Notes: generated by a model not told the origin, from the letters alone. Positions 1 to 6,338 are shown, counted from the first letter of the stretch. The stretch: 21,535 nt of DNA from Parcubacteria group bacterium (GCA_020063075.1 JAGUVE010000016.1:1-21535); one strand, 5' to 3'. Numbers and translations are program-made.

Positions 1-1
1 A

Positions 2-100
2 AGAAAAATTAATGCCGCCGGGTTAGCCGGGCTTATACTCTTGTATGTTCTCGTCACTTATAAAGACATTTTGCAATACAAAGACATTATTTTTAAATGA
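2..100 (+). CDS. rseP: C-terminal end of a probable RIP/site-2 metalloprotease (partial)
   Basis: This is an open frame running in from the left edge and ending at TGA 98-100; 32 residues are visible. They show one hydrophobic segment (INAAGLAGLILLYVLVTYKD) followed by a short polar tail ending in DIIFK. A last transmembrane helix followed by a 'VTYKDI'-like tail is typical of the C-terminus of RseP-family M50 intramembrane proteases, and in CPR and other bacteria rseP often lies just before proS. The HExxH and LDG active-site motifs lie outside the window, so the identity rests on this short tail and on context. The stop overlaps the proS start (ATGA), which suggests translational coupling. 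Confidence 0.5.
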   Translation, partial: RKINAAGLAGLILLYVLVTYKDILQYKDIIFK

Positions 101-1539
101 AAAAAATTTTTGAAAAAGAAAAATTGGTTAAAAAATCGGAGGATTTTGCTAAATGGTATCAGGATGTTATCTTGCAATCGGGATTGGCTGATTACGCGCC
201 GGTTAAGGGGTGTATGGTTTTTAAACCCCAAGGTTTTGCCATTTGGGAGAATATTCAAAAGGTTCTTGACCAGAAATTCAAAGAAAAAGGCGTCAAAAAC
301 GCTTATTTCCCGCTTTTTATCCCGGAGAAATTTTTAAAAAGAGAGAAAGAACATATTGAAGGATTTTCGCCGGAATTAGCGGTGGTAACAATCGGCGGCG
401 GCGAGGAACTAAAAGAAAAACTGGTTGTCAGGCCAACTTCGGAAACCATAATTTATGAAATGTTTTCAAAATGGATTAAGTCCTGGAGGGACTTACCGCT
501 GATGCTTAACCAATGGTGCAATGTTGTTCGTTGGGAAATGAGGCCGCGTCTCTTTTTGAGGACAACCGAGTTTTTATGGCAGGAAGGACATACGGTTCAC
601 GGGACTCAGGAGGAGAATTTAGAAATGGTCAACTGGGCTTTGGAAAATTATGTTAATGTCTACCGCGACTTCTTTGCTATTGACGGAATTTGGGGAAAAA
701 AATCCGAGCGAGAGAAATTTCCGGGGGCCCGAACCACTTATACCTTTGAAATGCTGATGCCAGACGGCAAGGCGCTTCAGGGTTGCACCTCTCATAACCT
801 GGGCCAGAATTTTGCCAAAGTTTTTAACCTTAAATTCTTGGACAAAGACGGCAAAGAAAAAATTCCCTGGCAGACCTGTTGGGGCTTATCAACCAGAAGC
901 ATTGGCGCTTTGATTATGGTTCACGGCGACGACCAGGGATTGATTCTGCCGCCAAAATTGGCGCCCGCGCAAATAGTGATTATCCCGATTTTTCAGGGAA
1001 AGGAAGATGATAAAAATTTAATTAAAAAAGCGGAAGAAATTAAAAAAAGTTTGGACAGCTTTCGAGTTGAAATTGATTTGAGAGAGGGGCATTCGGTCGG
1101 CTGGAAATTCAACGAATGGGAATTGAGGGGAGTTCCTTTGCGTCTTGAGTTGGGGCAAAAAGAATTAAAAGAAAAGAAAGCAACCCTGGTCAGGCGGGAT
1201 ACCGGAGAAAAGAGCTTAGCTCCTTTTAGTTCGCTAGCTAAGGAAGTGAAAGAAGCATTAGACTTAATTCAAAAGAATTTATTTCTGAAAAGCAGCCGAT
1301 TTATGAAAGAAAATACCAGAGAAGTTTCTGATTACGATGCCTTCAAATTAATAATGAAAAAAGAGAAAGGTTTTATAAGGGCATTTTGGTGCGAGAATCC
1401 CGACTGCGAAGCTAAGCTCAAAGAGGAAACAAAGGCAACGGTAAGAGCTTTGCCTTTTGACGCCGAGGAGGAAAAAGGTAAATGCATATATTGTCAAGAG
1501 CCAGCCGAGAAAAAATGGGTTTTTGCCCAAACGTATTAA
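97..1539 (+). CDS. proS: Prolyl-tRNA synthetase, archaeal/eukaryotic-like type
   Basis: The 480-residue protein charges tRNA-Pro with proline in the cytoplasm. The class II core is visible: motif 2 around residues 145-170 (RWEMRPR, then RTTEFLWQEGHT), the proline-pocket region with TSHNLGQNF, and motif 3 near GDDQGLILPP. An anticodon-binding domain follows (IVIIPIFQGK...). The C-terminal extension has Cys432-x4-Cys437 and Cys463-x2-Cys466, a zinc knuckle, and ends in Tyr. These are marks of the short archaeal/eukaryotic ProRS class, which lacks the bacterial INS editing domain; that class also occurs in some bacteria, including CPR. The start ATG shares bases with the stop of the upstream gene, and I see no Shine-Dalgarno sequence. 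Confidence 0.96.
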   Translation: MKKIFEKEKLVKKSEDFAKWYQDVILQSGLADYAPVKGCMVFKPQGFAIWENIQKVLDQKFKEKGVKNAYFPLFIPEKFLKREKEHIEGFSPELAVVTIGGGEELKEKLVVRPTSETIIYEMFSKWIKSWRDLPLMLNQWCNVVRWEMRPRLFLRTTEFLWQEGHTVHGTQEENLEMVNWALENYVNVYRDFFAIDGIWGKKSEREKFPGARTTYTFEMLMPDGKALQGCTSHNLGQNFAKVFNLKFLDKDGKEKIPWQTCWGLSTRSIGALIMVHGDDQGLILPPKLAPAQIVIIPIFQGKEDDKNLIKKAEEIKKSLDSFRVEIDLREGHSVGWKFNEWELRGVPLRLELGQKELKEKKATLVRRDTGEKSLAPFSSLAKEVKEALDLIQKNLFLKSSRFMKENTREVSDYDAFKLIMKKEKGFIRAFWCENPDCEAKLKEETKATVRALPFDAEEEKGKCIYCQEPAEKKWVFAQTY

Positions 1540-1580
1540 AATAATTTTTTATGCCAGAGAGAGCGTTTTTTTAAAAAAGA

Positions 1581-1609
1581 TTGATTTAAAAGGTAAATTT
1601 TGTTATTTT
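1581..1609 (+). promoter_or_regulatory. Predicted promoter of mreB (leaderless)
   Basis: TTGATT (1581-1586), a 17-bp spacer and TATTTT (1604-1609). The -10 box ends 6 nt before the ATG at 1616, so transcription should start at or next to the start codon. No Shine-Dalgarno sequence is visible. The -10 box matches consensus at four of six positions. Confidence 0.45.
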
Positions 1610-1615
1610 TAATTT

Positions 1616-2692
1616 ATGCTTGCGCGATTTTTTCCTAAATTTTCCGAGGATATTGCCATTGATTTGGGCACCGCCAACTCAAGGGTTTATGTCCGGGGCC
1701 GAGGCATCATCACCCAGGAGCCTTCGGTGGTTGCCATCAACAAAAAAACCGGTCAAATTCTGGCGATAGGAGACGAAGCAAAGAGGATGGTTGGAAGAAC
1801 TCCCAGCCACATTGTTGCCACAAGGCCCTTGATTGCCGGCGTTGTTTCTGATTTTGAGGCAACAGAGCAAATGCTTAGATACTTTATTGAGAAAGCGAGA
1901 GGAAGAAAGTTTTTGCTCAATCCGAGACCGAGAGTGATTATCGGCATTCCCTGCCGAGTAACCGAGGTTGAAAAAAAAGCCGTGATTGACGCGGCTAAAA
2001 ACGCCGGCGCAAGATATGTTTTTTTAATTGAAGAACCAATGTCAGCCGCCATCGGCGCACGACTGCCGGTTCAAGAACCGGGGGGAAATTTTATCGTTGA
2101 CATCGGCGGCGGAACAACGGATATAGCCGTCATTTCTTTGGGAGGGATTGTTTTGGAACGGGGCATAAAGATAGCGGGGGATAAGCTTAATCAGGATATA
2201 ATTCACTTTGCCCAAGAGGAGTACAAATTGCTTATCGGAGAAAGGACGGCTGAGGCTATAAAAATTGGCATTGGTTCAGCTTACCCTCAGAAAGAAAACA
2301 GCCGTAAAAAAGATGAAGTTCTGAGAGAAATGGCAATGAGAGGAAGAAATTTAGTCACCGGCTTGCCGGAAGAAATCGCGGTTTCAGAAGAGGATATAAG
2401 GCGGGCTCTGGAAAAATCGGTCAGACAGATTGTTTCCGAGATAAAAACCGCTATTGAAGAAACGCCGCCAGAACTTTTGGCTGACATTATGAAATCAGGA
2501 ATACAATTAGCTGGCGGAGGAGCGCTCTTGCGGGGCTTGAATACTCTGATTCAAAAGGAGACAAAAATCCCGACAAAAATTATTGAAGATCCAATGACCG
2601 CCGTTGTAAGGGGAGGAGGAATGGTTTTGGAAAATTTGGATGAGCTGCAAGAGGTCTTGGTGGAAACCGAGTACCTTGAGCCTCCGAAATAA
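1616..2692 (+). CDS. mreB: Rod-shape-determining actin homologue MreB
   Basis: This 358-residue protein is an actin-like ATPase that polymerises under the inner membrane and guides the cell-wall elongation machinery. Visible signatures are the phosphate-1 loop DIAIDLGTANSRVYV (residues 12-26), GIPCRVTEVEKKA, EEPMSAAIG, phosphate-2 IVDIGGGTTDIAVIS and the adenosine motif LAGGGALLRGL near the C-terminus. The length is close to the family norm of about 340 with a short acidic tail. It opens a run of close genes (mreB-gatC-gatA-HEPN-like), with gatC starting 4 nt after its stop. No mreC or mreD follows. Confidence 0.97.
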   Translation: MLARFFPKFSEDIAIDLGTANSRVYVRGRGIITQEPSVVAINKKTGQILAIGDEAKRMVGRTPSHIVATRPLIAGVVSDFEATEQMLRYFIEKARGRKFLLNPRPRVIIGIPCRVTEVEKKAVIDAAKNAGARYVFLIEEPMSAAIGARLPVQEPGGNFIVDIGGGTTDIAVISLGGIVLERGIKIAGDKLNQDIIHFAQEEYKLLIGERTAEAIKIGIGSAYPQKENSRKKDEVLREMAMRGRNLVTGLPEEIAVSEEDIRRALEKSVRQIVSEIKTAIEETPPELLADIMKSGIQLAGGGALLRGLNTLIQKETKIPTKIIEDPMTAVVRGGGMVLENLDELQEVLVETEYLEPPK

Positions 2693-2696
2693 AATT

Positions 2697-2987
2697 ATGA
2701 TTACAAAGAAAGAAGTCAAACACATTGCTAAATTAGCTCGCCTTGGTTTAAAAGACAAAGAAATAGAAAAGTTTCAAAAAGAGCTTTCATCTATTTTGGG
2801 CTATATTGAAAAGTTAAAAGAAGTTGATATCTCAAAAGTTAAAACTGAAATTCAGCCGATTGGAATTGACGAAGCCGCCAGAAAGGATACCGAAAAGCCA
2901 AAACCAAAAATTGAAAATTCAAAAAAACTGTTGGAACTGGCGCCGGCGGTAAAAAACAGCTATTTAAAAGTAAAATCAATTTTCTAA
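2697..2987 (+). CDS. gatC: Asp/Glu-tRNA amidotransferase subunit C
   Basis: This 96-residue small subunit of GatCAB stabilises GatA and helps convert Glu-tRNA(Gln) and Asp-tRNA(Asn) to Gln-tRNA and Asn-tRNA. The family pattern is clear: ITKKEVKHIAKLARLGL near the N-terminus, then FQKELSSILGYIEKLKEVD, and a variable linker rich in Pro and Lys. I chose ATG 2697 because the protein then begins at the usual GatC position; an earlier in-frame ATG at 2640 would add 19 unrelated residues from inside mreB. It lies between mreB (4-nt gap) and gatA (49-nt gap), so it is probably co-transcribed with both. Confidence 0.93.
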   Translation: MITKKEVKHIAKLARLGLKDKEIEKFQKELSSILGYIEKLKEVDISKVKTEIQPIGIDEAARKDTEKPKPKIENSKKLLELAPAVKNSYLKVKSIF

Positions 2988-3036
2988 ATGAATTTTCAGA
3001 ATTTGAAAAATTTCTGAACAATCGAACTTATAAACA

Positions 3037-4569
3037 ATGGAATTAACCGATTTAACAATTAAAAAGGCTCATCAGGGTTTGGTAAATGGGGAATTTTCGG
3101 CTCTGGAACTTTGCAAGGCGTATTTAGACCGCCTTAAAGAAAAGGAAAAAGAAATTTCTTCCTATTTAACCGTTGTTGAGGACTTTGCCCTTTCTCAGGC
3201 AAAAAAAATAGATGATATGATTTTGGAAGGGAGGGATTTGCCGGTTTTAGCCGGAATTCCCTGCGCAATTAAGGACGCCATTTTGGTTGAGGGCATAAGA
3301 TGCACAGCCGCTTCAAAGATTCTGGAAAATTATATCGCTCCTTATGACGCAACCTGCGTAAAAAAGCTCAAAGGCGAGGGGGCGGTAATTTTGGGCAAAA
3401 CAAATATGGATGAGTTTGCGATGGGCTCTTCAACAGAAAATTCAGCTTTTAAGATTACCAAAAATCCTCATGATTTAACCCGGGTTCCGGGAGGAAGTTC
3501 GGGCGGTTCGGCCTCAGGAATCTCCGCCAATGAATGTGTTTTTGCCTTGGGTTCGGATACCGGCGGCTCAATAAGGTTGCCGGCTTGCTTTTGCGGAACG
3601 GTGGGCTTGAAACCAACCTATGGCGCCGTCTCAAGATACGGCCTGATTGCTTTTGCTTCCTCTTTAGATCAAATAGGGCCAATGGCAAAAACAGTGGAGG
3701 ATTGTAAAATAGTTTTTGATGTGATTTCAGGAAAAGATGAGATGGATTCGACGAGTGTGGAGCCAAAGTTAAAAGTTCAAAGTGAAAAGTTAAAAGTTAA
3801 CGAATTACGAATTGGCGTTCCGAAAGAGTATTTTATTGAGGGGATGGAAAAAGAGGTTGAGAGGGTAATTAAAAAAGTGATAAAGAAATACGAAGAGCTG
3901 GGAGCGAAAATAGAAGAAATCAGCCTTCCCCACACCGAATATGCTTTGGCTTGTTATTATATTATTGCTCTCTCTGAAGCCAGCGCTAACCTTGCCCGCT
4001 ATGACGGAATTAAATACGGCTATTCAGTTTCCGACAAGCCGGCAAGTTTAATGGATGTTTATTTGCAAAGCAGGGAAGAAGGGTTCGGACCGGAAGTGAG
4101 GAGAAGGATTATTTTGGGAACCTACGCTTTGTCAGCCGGTTATTATGAAGCGTATTATCTCCGGGCTCAAAAGGTCAGGGCTTTGCTTAGAAAAGATTTT
4201 GATGAAGCGTTTAAAAAAGTAGATGTTATTTTGACGCCGGTTTCCCCGACCACCGCTTTTAAAATCGGAGAGAAAATTAATGACCCTTTAAAGATGTATC
4301 TTTCCGATATCTTCACAGTTTCGGTAAATTTAGCGGGACTTCCGGCTCTGGCAATTCCCTGCGGAAAAACGGCCCCCCACCACTTTGCAAAAGAAGTCCG
4401 TAAGCAAAAGAGATTTAATAAAGAAAAAATTTTTTCTTCTGGTAATAAAAACCTACTTCAAAGTGGTGGGGGGTTGCCAATCGGTTTTCAAATTATAGGC
4501 CGACCATTTGAGGAAAATGTAATTTTATCCTTAGGCGAAATTTTTGAAAAATATGGAAGAGCTCATTAA
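3037..4569 (+). CDS. gatA: Asp/Glu-tRNA amidotransferase subunit A, with an in-frame palindromic insertion
   Basis: This 510-residue amidase subunit hydrolyses glutamine and feeds ammonia to GatB. The Ser-cisSer-Lys triad is intact: Lys79 (PCAIKDAI), Ser154 (PGGSSGGSASG) and Ser178 (GSDTGGSIR), at the same numbers as I recall for Staphylococcus aureus GatA. Later family motifs are RIGVPKEY, RRRIILGTYALSAGYY, LTPVSPTTAF and LPIGFQIIG. Between LAIPCG and LPIGFQ, normally near neighbours, lie about 34 extra residues (446-479) made by a palindromic DNA element listed separately. A 21-bp duplication encodes KLKVQSE/KLKVNE around residues 244-256. gatB, the third subunit, lies 13 kb away. Confidence 0.96.
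   Translation: MELTDLTIKKAHQGLVNGEFSALELCKAYLDRLKEKEKEISSYLTVVEDFALSQAKKIDDMILEGRDLPVLAGIPCAIKDAILVEGIRCTAASKILENYIAPYDATCVKKLKGEGAVILGKTNMDEFAMGSSTENSAFKITKNPHDLTRVPGGSSGGSASGISANECVFALGSDTGGSIRLPACFCGTVGLKPTYGAVSRYGLIAFASSLDQIGPMAKTVEDCKIVFDVISGKDEMDSTSVEPKLKVQSEKLKVNELRIGVPKEYFIEGMEKEVERVIKKVIKKYEELGAKIEEISLPHTEYALACYYIIALSEASANLARYDGIKYGYSVSDKPASLMDVYLQSREEGFGPEVRRRIILGTYALSAGYYEAYYLRAQKVRALLRKDFDEAFKKVDVILTPVSPTTAFKIGEKINDPLKMYLSDIFTVSVNLAGLPALAIPCGKTAPHHFAKEVRKQKRFNKEKIFSSGNKNLLQSGGGLPIGFQIIGRPFEENVILSLGEIFEKYGRAH
3765..3798 (+). repeat. 21-bp-period direct repeat inside gatA
   Basis: The 13-mer AAAGTTAAAAGTT occurs at 3765-3777 and again at 3786-3798, exactly 21 bp apart, so the frame is kept and a seven-residue repeat (KLKVQSE, KLKVNE) results. 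It lies in the variable loop before RIGVPKEY of GatA. Confidence 0.7.
4373..4473 (+). repeat. Palindromic element inserted in frame in gatA (RPE/REP-like)
   Basis: A perfect 15-bp inverted repeat: CCCCCCACCACTTTG at 4373-4387 and its complement at 4459-4473. An extra 4-bp pairing (4394-4397 with 4455-4458) follows past a bulge. A perfect 18-bp palindrome, AAGAAAAAATTTTTTCTT, lies inside at 4421-4438. The right end reads GGGGTTG, as in the other elements listed here. The element encodes GatA residues 446-479, which appear to be extra compared with the family. Confidence 0.65.
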
Positions 4570-5077
4570 TATCGCTAACTTTATTGTTAATCCAGATATC
4601 GCCGGATTTTTGCTGTTTCTGAAAGTATTATTTTTAATCCTTTCTGTCATAGTCCTGATTTTCATTATAGAAGTCGCATTTTTTAGAACTGATTGGTTTA
4701 ATTGGTGGATACTCTGGGATTTAAAGGAATTTTTAACTTATAGACCTATGGGTTTAAAAAAGGAAACCAAAGCATGGGCTAAAATCAAAAAAAGATTAGA
4801 AACAGGCAATGAGTCCGAATACAAATCAGCCATTATGGAAGCTGACTCCCTGTTGAATAACAGCTTAAAAAATCTGCGAATTGGTTTAGAAACTTTGGAA
4901 GAAAGCTTAAGAAAAAGAGTGGGCCCCGACACAATTTCCAACATAGAAAAGGTGAGAGAAGCCCACCAGGCAAGGAACGATATTGTCAGCGACCCGGACT
5001 TCAAGCTGAGCTTGGACCTAGCCAAAGAGCTCTTGGAAATTTATGAACGAGCTTTGAAGGATTTAAGCATTCTTTAA
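4553..5077 (+). CDS. Membrane-anchored HEPN-like protein, catalytic His lost
   Basis: The protein has 174 residues from ATG 4553; a TTG at 4544 is less likely. The gene overlaps gatA by 17 nt. Residues 17-40 form one strongly hydrophobic helix, followed by an aromatic stretch (DWFNWWILWDLKEF) and a cytoplasmic helical domain: YKSAIMEADSLLNNSLK, then EAHQARNDIVSDPDFKLS, then LAKELLEIYERALKDL. This arrangement matches a membrane protein type I recognise from Parcubacteria, where the second motif normally reads like AHKxRNxIAHEPDF, the R-N-x3-H signature of HEPN domains. Here the His is Ser146. HEPN domains are often RNases in defence and toxin systems, but without the His this copy may act only by binding. 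Function is not known. Confidence 0.6.
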   Translation: MEELINIANFIVNPDIAGFLLFLKVLFLILSVIVLIFIIEVAFFRTDWFNWWILWDLKEFLTYRPMGLKKETKAWAKIKKRLETGNESEYKSAIMEADSLLNNSLKNLRIGLETLEESLRKRVGPDTISNIEKVREAHQARNDIVSDPDFKLSLDLAKELLEIYERALKDLSIL

Positions 5078-5177
5078 CCCCGCCCTTTCTAAACTTTCTA
5101 AACTTTGAATATTTTTGTCTTTGTTAAAAATAATGCAAAGCAAGATTTTATTTGAAGGATTTAGAAAAGGCGGGGTT
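5076..5177 (+). repeat. Palindromic element between the HEPN-like gene and tRNA-fMet
   Basis: An 18-bp inverted repeat with one mismatch: AACCCCGCCCTTTCTAAA at 5076-5093 pairs with TTTAGAAAAGGCGGGGTT at 5160-5177. The 66-nt interior is AT-rich. The left arm starts within the stop codon of the upstream gene, and a second CTTTCTAAA follows the left arm directly. The right end (GGGGTTGATT) gives the -35 box of the predicted tRNA-fMet promoter. The loop is long for a simple terminator. Confidence 0.65.
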
Positions 5178-5203
5178 GATTTTATTCTAAAGTAAGTTAA
5201 AAT
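5176..5203 (+). promoter_or_regulatory. Predicted promoter of initiator tRNA-Met
   Basis: TTGATT (5176-5181), a 16-bp spacer and TAAAAT (5198-5203), 5 nt before the first tRNA base. The -35 box overlaps the right end of the palindromic element by 2 bp. Confidence 0.4.
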
Positions 5204-5208
5204 AACAG

Positions 5209-5279
5209 CGCGGGGTGGAGGAGTAGTACCTTGCGAGGCCCATAACCTCGAGACGGCCGTGCAATTCGGTCCCCCGCAA
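5209..5279 (+). tRNA. Initiator tRNA-fMet (CAT)
   Basis: A 71-nt cloverleaf with the CAT anticodon at 5241-5243. Acceptor CGCGGGG pairs with CCCCGCA except for the C1-A72 mismatch that marks bacterial initiators, and the initiator A11-U24 pair is present (5219/5231). The D-stem is 5218-5221/5229-5232, the anticodon stem 5234-5238/5246-5250 and the T-stem 5255-5259/5267-5271. Odd points: the loop reads CCCATAA, so the near-universal U33 is C; the usual G29-C41 pair is A-U; the T-loop is TGCAATT, with G at position 55; the D-loop is only 7 nt (AGTAGTA) and lacks GG; the variable loop is 4 nt. The 3' CCA is not encoded. Confidence 0.92.
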
Positions 5280-5293
5280 CACGTTTATCCATA

Positions 5294-5322
5294 TTGCCAT
5301 ATTTTTGAACCCACTCTATAAT
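5294..5322 (+). promoter_or_regulatory. Predicted promoter of the HTH/LAGLIDADG-like gene
   Basis: TTGCCA (5294-5299), an exact 17-bp spacer and a perfect TATAAT (5317-5322). This is the best consensus promoter in the window. Transcription would start near 5329, leaving a leader of about 20 nt before ATG 5351, and would also cover the two tRNA genes that follow. Confidence 0.6.
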
Positions 5323-5350
5323 AAAAATATAATAACAAACCGTGGGTTCT

Positions 5351-6046
5351 ATGGCAAAATCAAAAGAAAAAAATAAAGCTCGTGAGTTACGCCTTCAAGG
5401 CGAAAGCATAAAAGAGATAGCTAAAAAGCTAAAAGTATCAAAGGGTAGTGCTAGCACATGGTGTCGGGACATTGAATTAACTTCGCAGCAAATAGAGAAA
5501 TTACAGAAAAGGATGGTAGACGGGAGTTATAAAGGACGATTAAAAGGGGCGAGGACTCAGTTTCGGCGAAGATTAAAAAAAATTGCTTTATTACAAAAAG
5601 AGGTAGCCAAATTACTGGGTTCATTATCAAGGCGTGATTTATTCTTAATCGGTACTGGACTATACTGGGGGGAAGGAAGCAAACAAAGAAGAGCCCGAAT
5701 TACTAATTCCGATCCAGAGATAATAAAATTTGCGATTAATTGGTTTAGATCTGTTTGGAAAATACCAAAAGACTATTTCACACTTCAGGTCCTTATCAAT
5801 AAAATTCATCGGCATCGAGTTCCTGAAGTAGAAAAGTATTGGTCATACATTACAGGCATACCGAAAAGTCAGTTTACTAAGACTACTTTAATAAAAGCTA
5901 AGAATAGAAAATTTTATAAAAATTTTAAAACTCATTATGGAACTCTTATTATTTCGATTCGGAGAGGTGGAGAGTTACGATATAAAATTATGGGATTAAT
6001 TTCGAATGTAATTAAAAAAGGGAAAAAGTTTAGTAGGGCGACGTAG
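5351..6046 (+). CDS. HTH plus LAGLIDADG-like domain protein, possible homing-endonuclease relative
   Basis: The protein has 231 residues from ATG 5351; a GTG at 5342 would add three. Residues 9-40 form a helix-turn-helix (ARELRLQGESIKEIAKKLKV, then SKGSASTWCRDIEL). A basic linker follows. At residues 99-110 comes LIGTGLYWGEGS, which resembles one LAGLIDADG helix with Glu108 in the acidic position, then RITNSDPEIIKFAINWF, LQVLINKIHRHR and a closing LIISIRRGGELRYKIMGLI. Such proteins are frequent, and mostly unnamed, in CPR genomes. The gene sits between two CAT tRNA genes, and its TAG stop lies inside the elongator tRNA-Met (positions 8-10 of the tRNA). With one LAGLIDADG helix it would need to dimerise to cut DNA; it could equally be a DNA-binding regulator. 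Confidence 0.65.
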   Translation: MAKSKEKNKARELRLQGESIKEIAKKLKVSKGSASTWCRDIELTSQQIEKLQKRMVDGSYKGRLKGARTQFRRRLKKIALLQKEVAKLLGSLSRRDLFLIGTGLYWGEGSKQRRARITNSDPEIIKFAINWFRSVWKIPKDYFTLQVLINKIHRHRVPEVEKYWSYITGIPKSQFTKTTLIKAKNRKFYKNFKTHYGTLIISIRRGGELRYKIMGLISNVIKKGKKFSRAT

Positions 6047-6108
6047 CTCAATAGCGGAGCGGGGGCATCATAAGCCCACGGTTACAGGTGCAAATCCTGT
6101 CGTCGCCA
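6037..6108 (+). tRNA. Elongator tRNA-Met (CAT)
   Basis: A 72-nt cloverleaf. Acceptor GGCGACG pairs fully with CGTCGCC; D-stem GCTC/GAGC; anticodon CAT at 6069-6071 in the loop ATCATAA; T-stem ACAGG/CCTGT. The body (GGCGACGTAGCTCA and the CCTGTCGTCGCC end) resembles elongator tRNA-Met rather than tRNA-Ile2, which also has a CAT gene anticodon. The T-loop is TGCAAAT with G at position 55, and the 7-nt D-loop AATAGCG lacks GG, as in the initiator tRNA. The 27-43 pair is a G-A mismatch. CCA is not encoded. The first 10 nt overlap the end of the upstream coding gene. Confidence 0.9.
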
Positions 6109-6111
6109 CCT

Positions 6112-6186
6112 GCGGGTGTAGTTCAGCTTGGATAGAACGTCCGCCTGTCACGCGGAAGGTCGCCGGTTCAAATCCGGTCACCCGCG
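6112..6186 (+). tRNA. tRNA-Asp (GTC)
   Basis: A 75-nt cloverleaf starting 3 nt after tRNA-Met. Acceptor GCGGGTG/CACCCGC, D-stem GTTC/GAAC with a normal GG-containing loop, anticodon stem TCCGC/GCGGA, anticodon GTC at 6147-6149, T-stem GCCGG/CCGGT and canonical T-loop TTCAAAT. G73, the aspartate discriminator base, is present. CCA is not encoded. Confidence 0.96.
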
Positions 6187-6263
6187 CAACGTACAAAATT
6201 TCAAAGAAATTTTTACACTGCTGTCGCGTGTAAATTTTTGATTTATTGCGCGACGCCACGTAA

Positions 6264-6288
6264 TAAATTTTTCTTTTAGAAAAATTTA
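6264..6288. repeat. Perfect 11-bp stem-loop
   Basis: TAAATTTTTCT (6264-6274), loop TTT, then its exact complement (6278-6288). The stem is pure A/T apart from one G-C pair. Confidence 0.7.
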
Positions 6289-6291
6289 AAC

Positions 6292-6338
6292 ATGGCTGAA
6301 ACGTTTAATTTCTGGAAGAAATTATTACGTTTCGCCAT
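6292..6338. repeat. 47-nt imperfect palindrome
   Basis: ATGGCTGAAACG at 6292-6303 pairs with CGTTTCGCCAT at 6328-6338 with one bulged base, and AATTTC/GAAATT close an inner stem over a short loop near 6312-6316. Confidence 0.6.

Noticed and set aside
1753..2052. Antisense open frames over mreB and other genes
   Set aside because: They lie wholly inside well-supported genes, have no recognisable domain and reflect codon composition.
2640..2696. Longer GatC starting at ATG 2640
   Set aside because: The extra 19 residues fall inside mreB and match nothing in GatC; ATG 2697 gives the normal N-terminus.
5076..5177. Inverted repeat read as a simple Rho-independent terminator
   Set aside because: The 66-nt loop and similarity to elements inside coding genes favour a repeat element, though it could still stop transcription.
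6037..6108. tRNA-Ile2 (lysidine-modified CAT)
   Set aside because: The acceptor stem and body resemble elongator tRNA-Met, and a separate initiator gene is present; the Ile2 reading is less likely but not excluded.
6068..6259. Minus-strand open frame with ARVTGFEPATFRVTGGRSIQ
   Set aside because: It is antisense to tRNA-Met and tRNA-Asp. This peptide is a well-known false gene call made by reading tRNA genes backwards.
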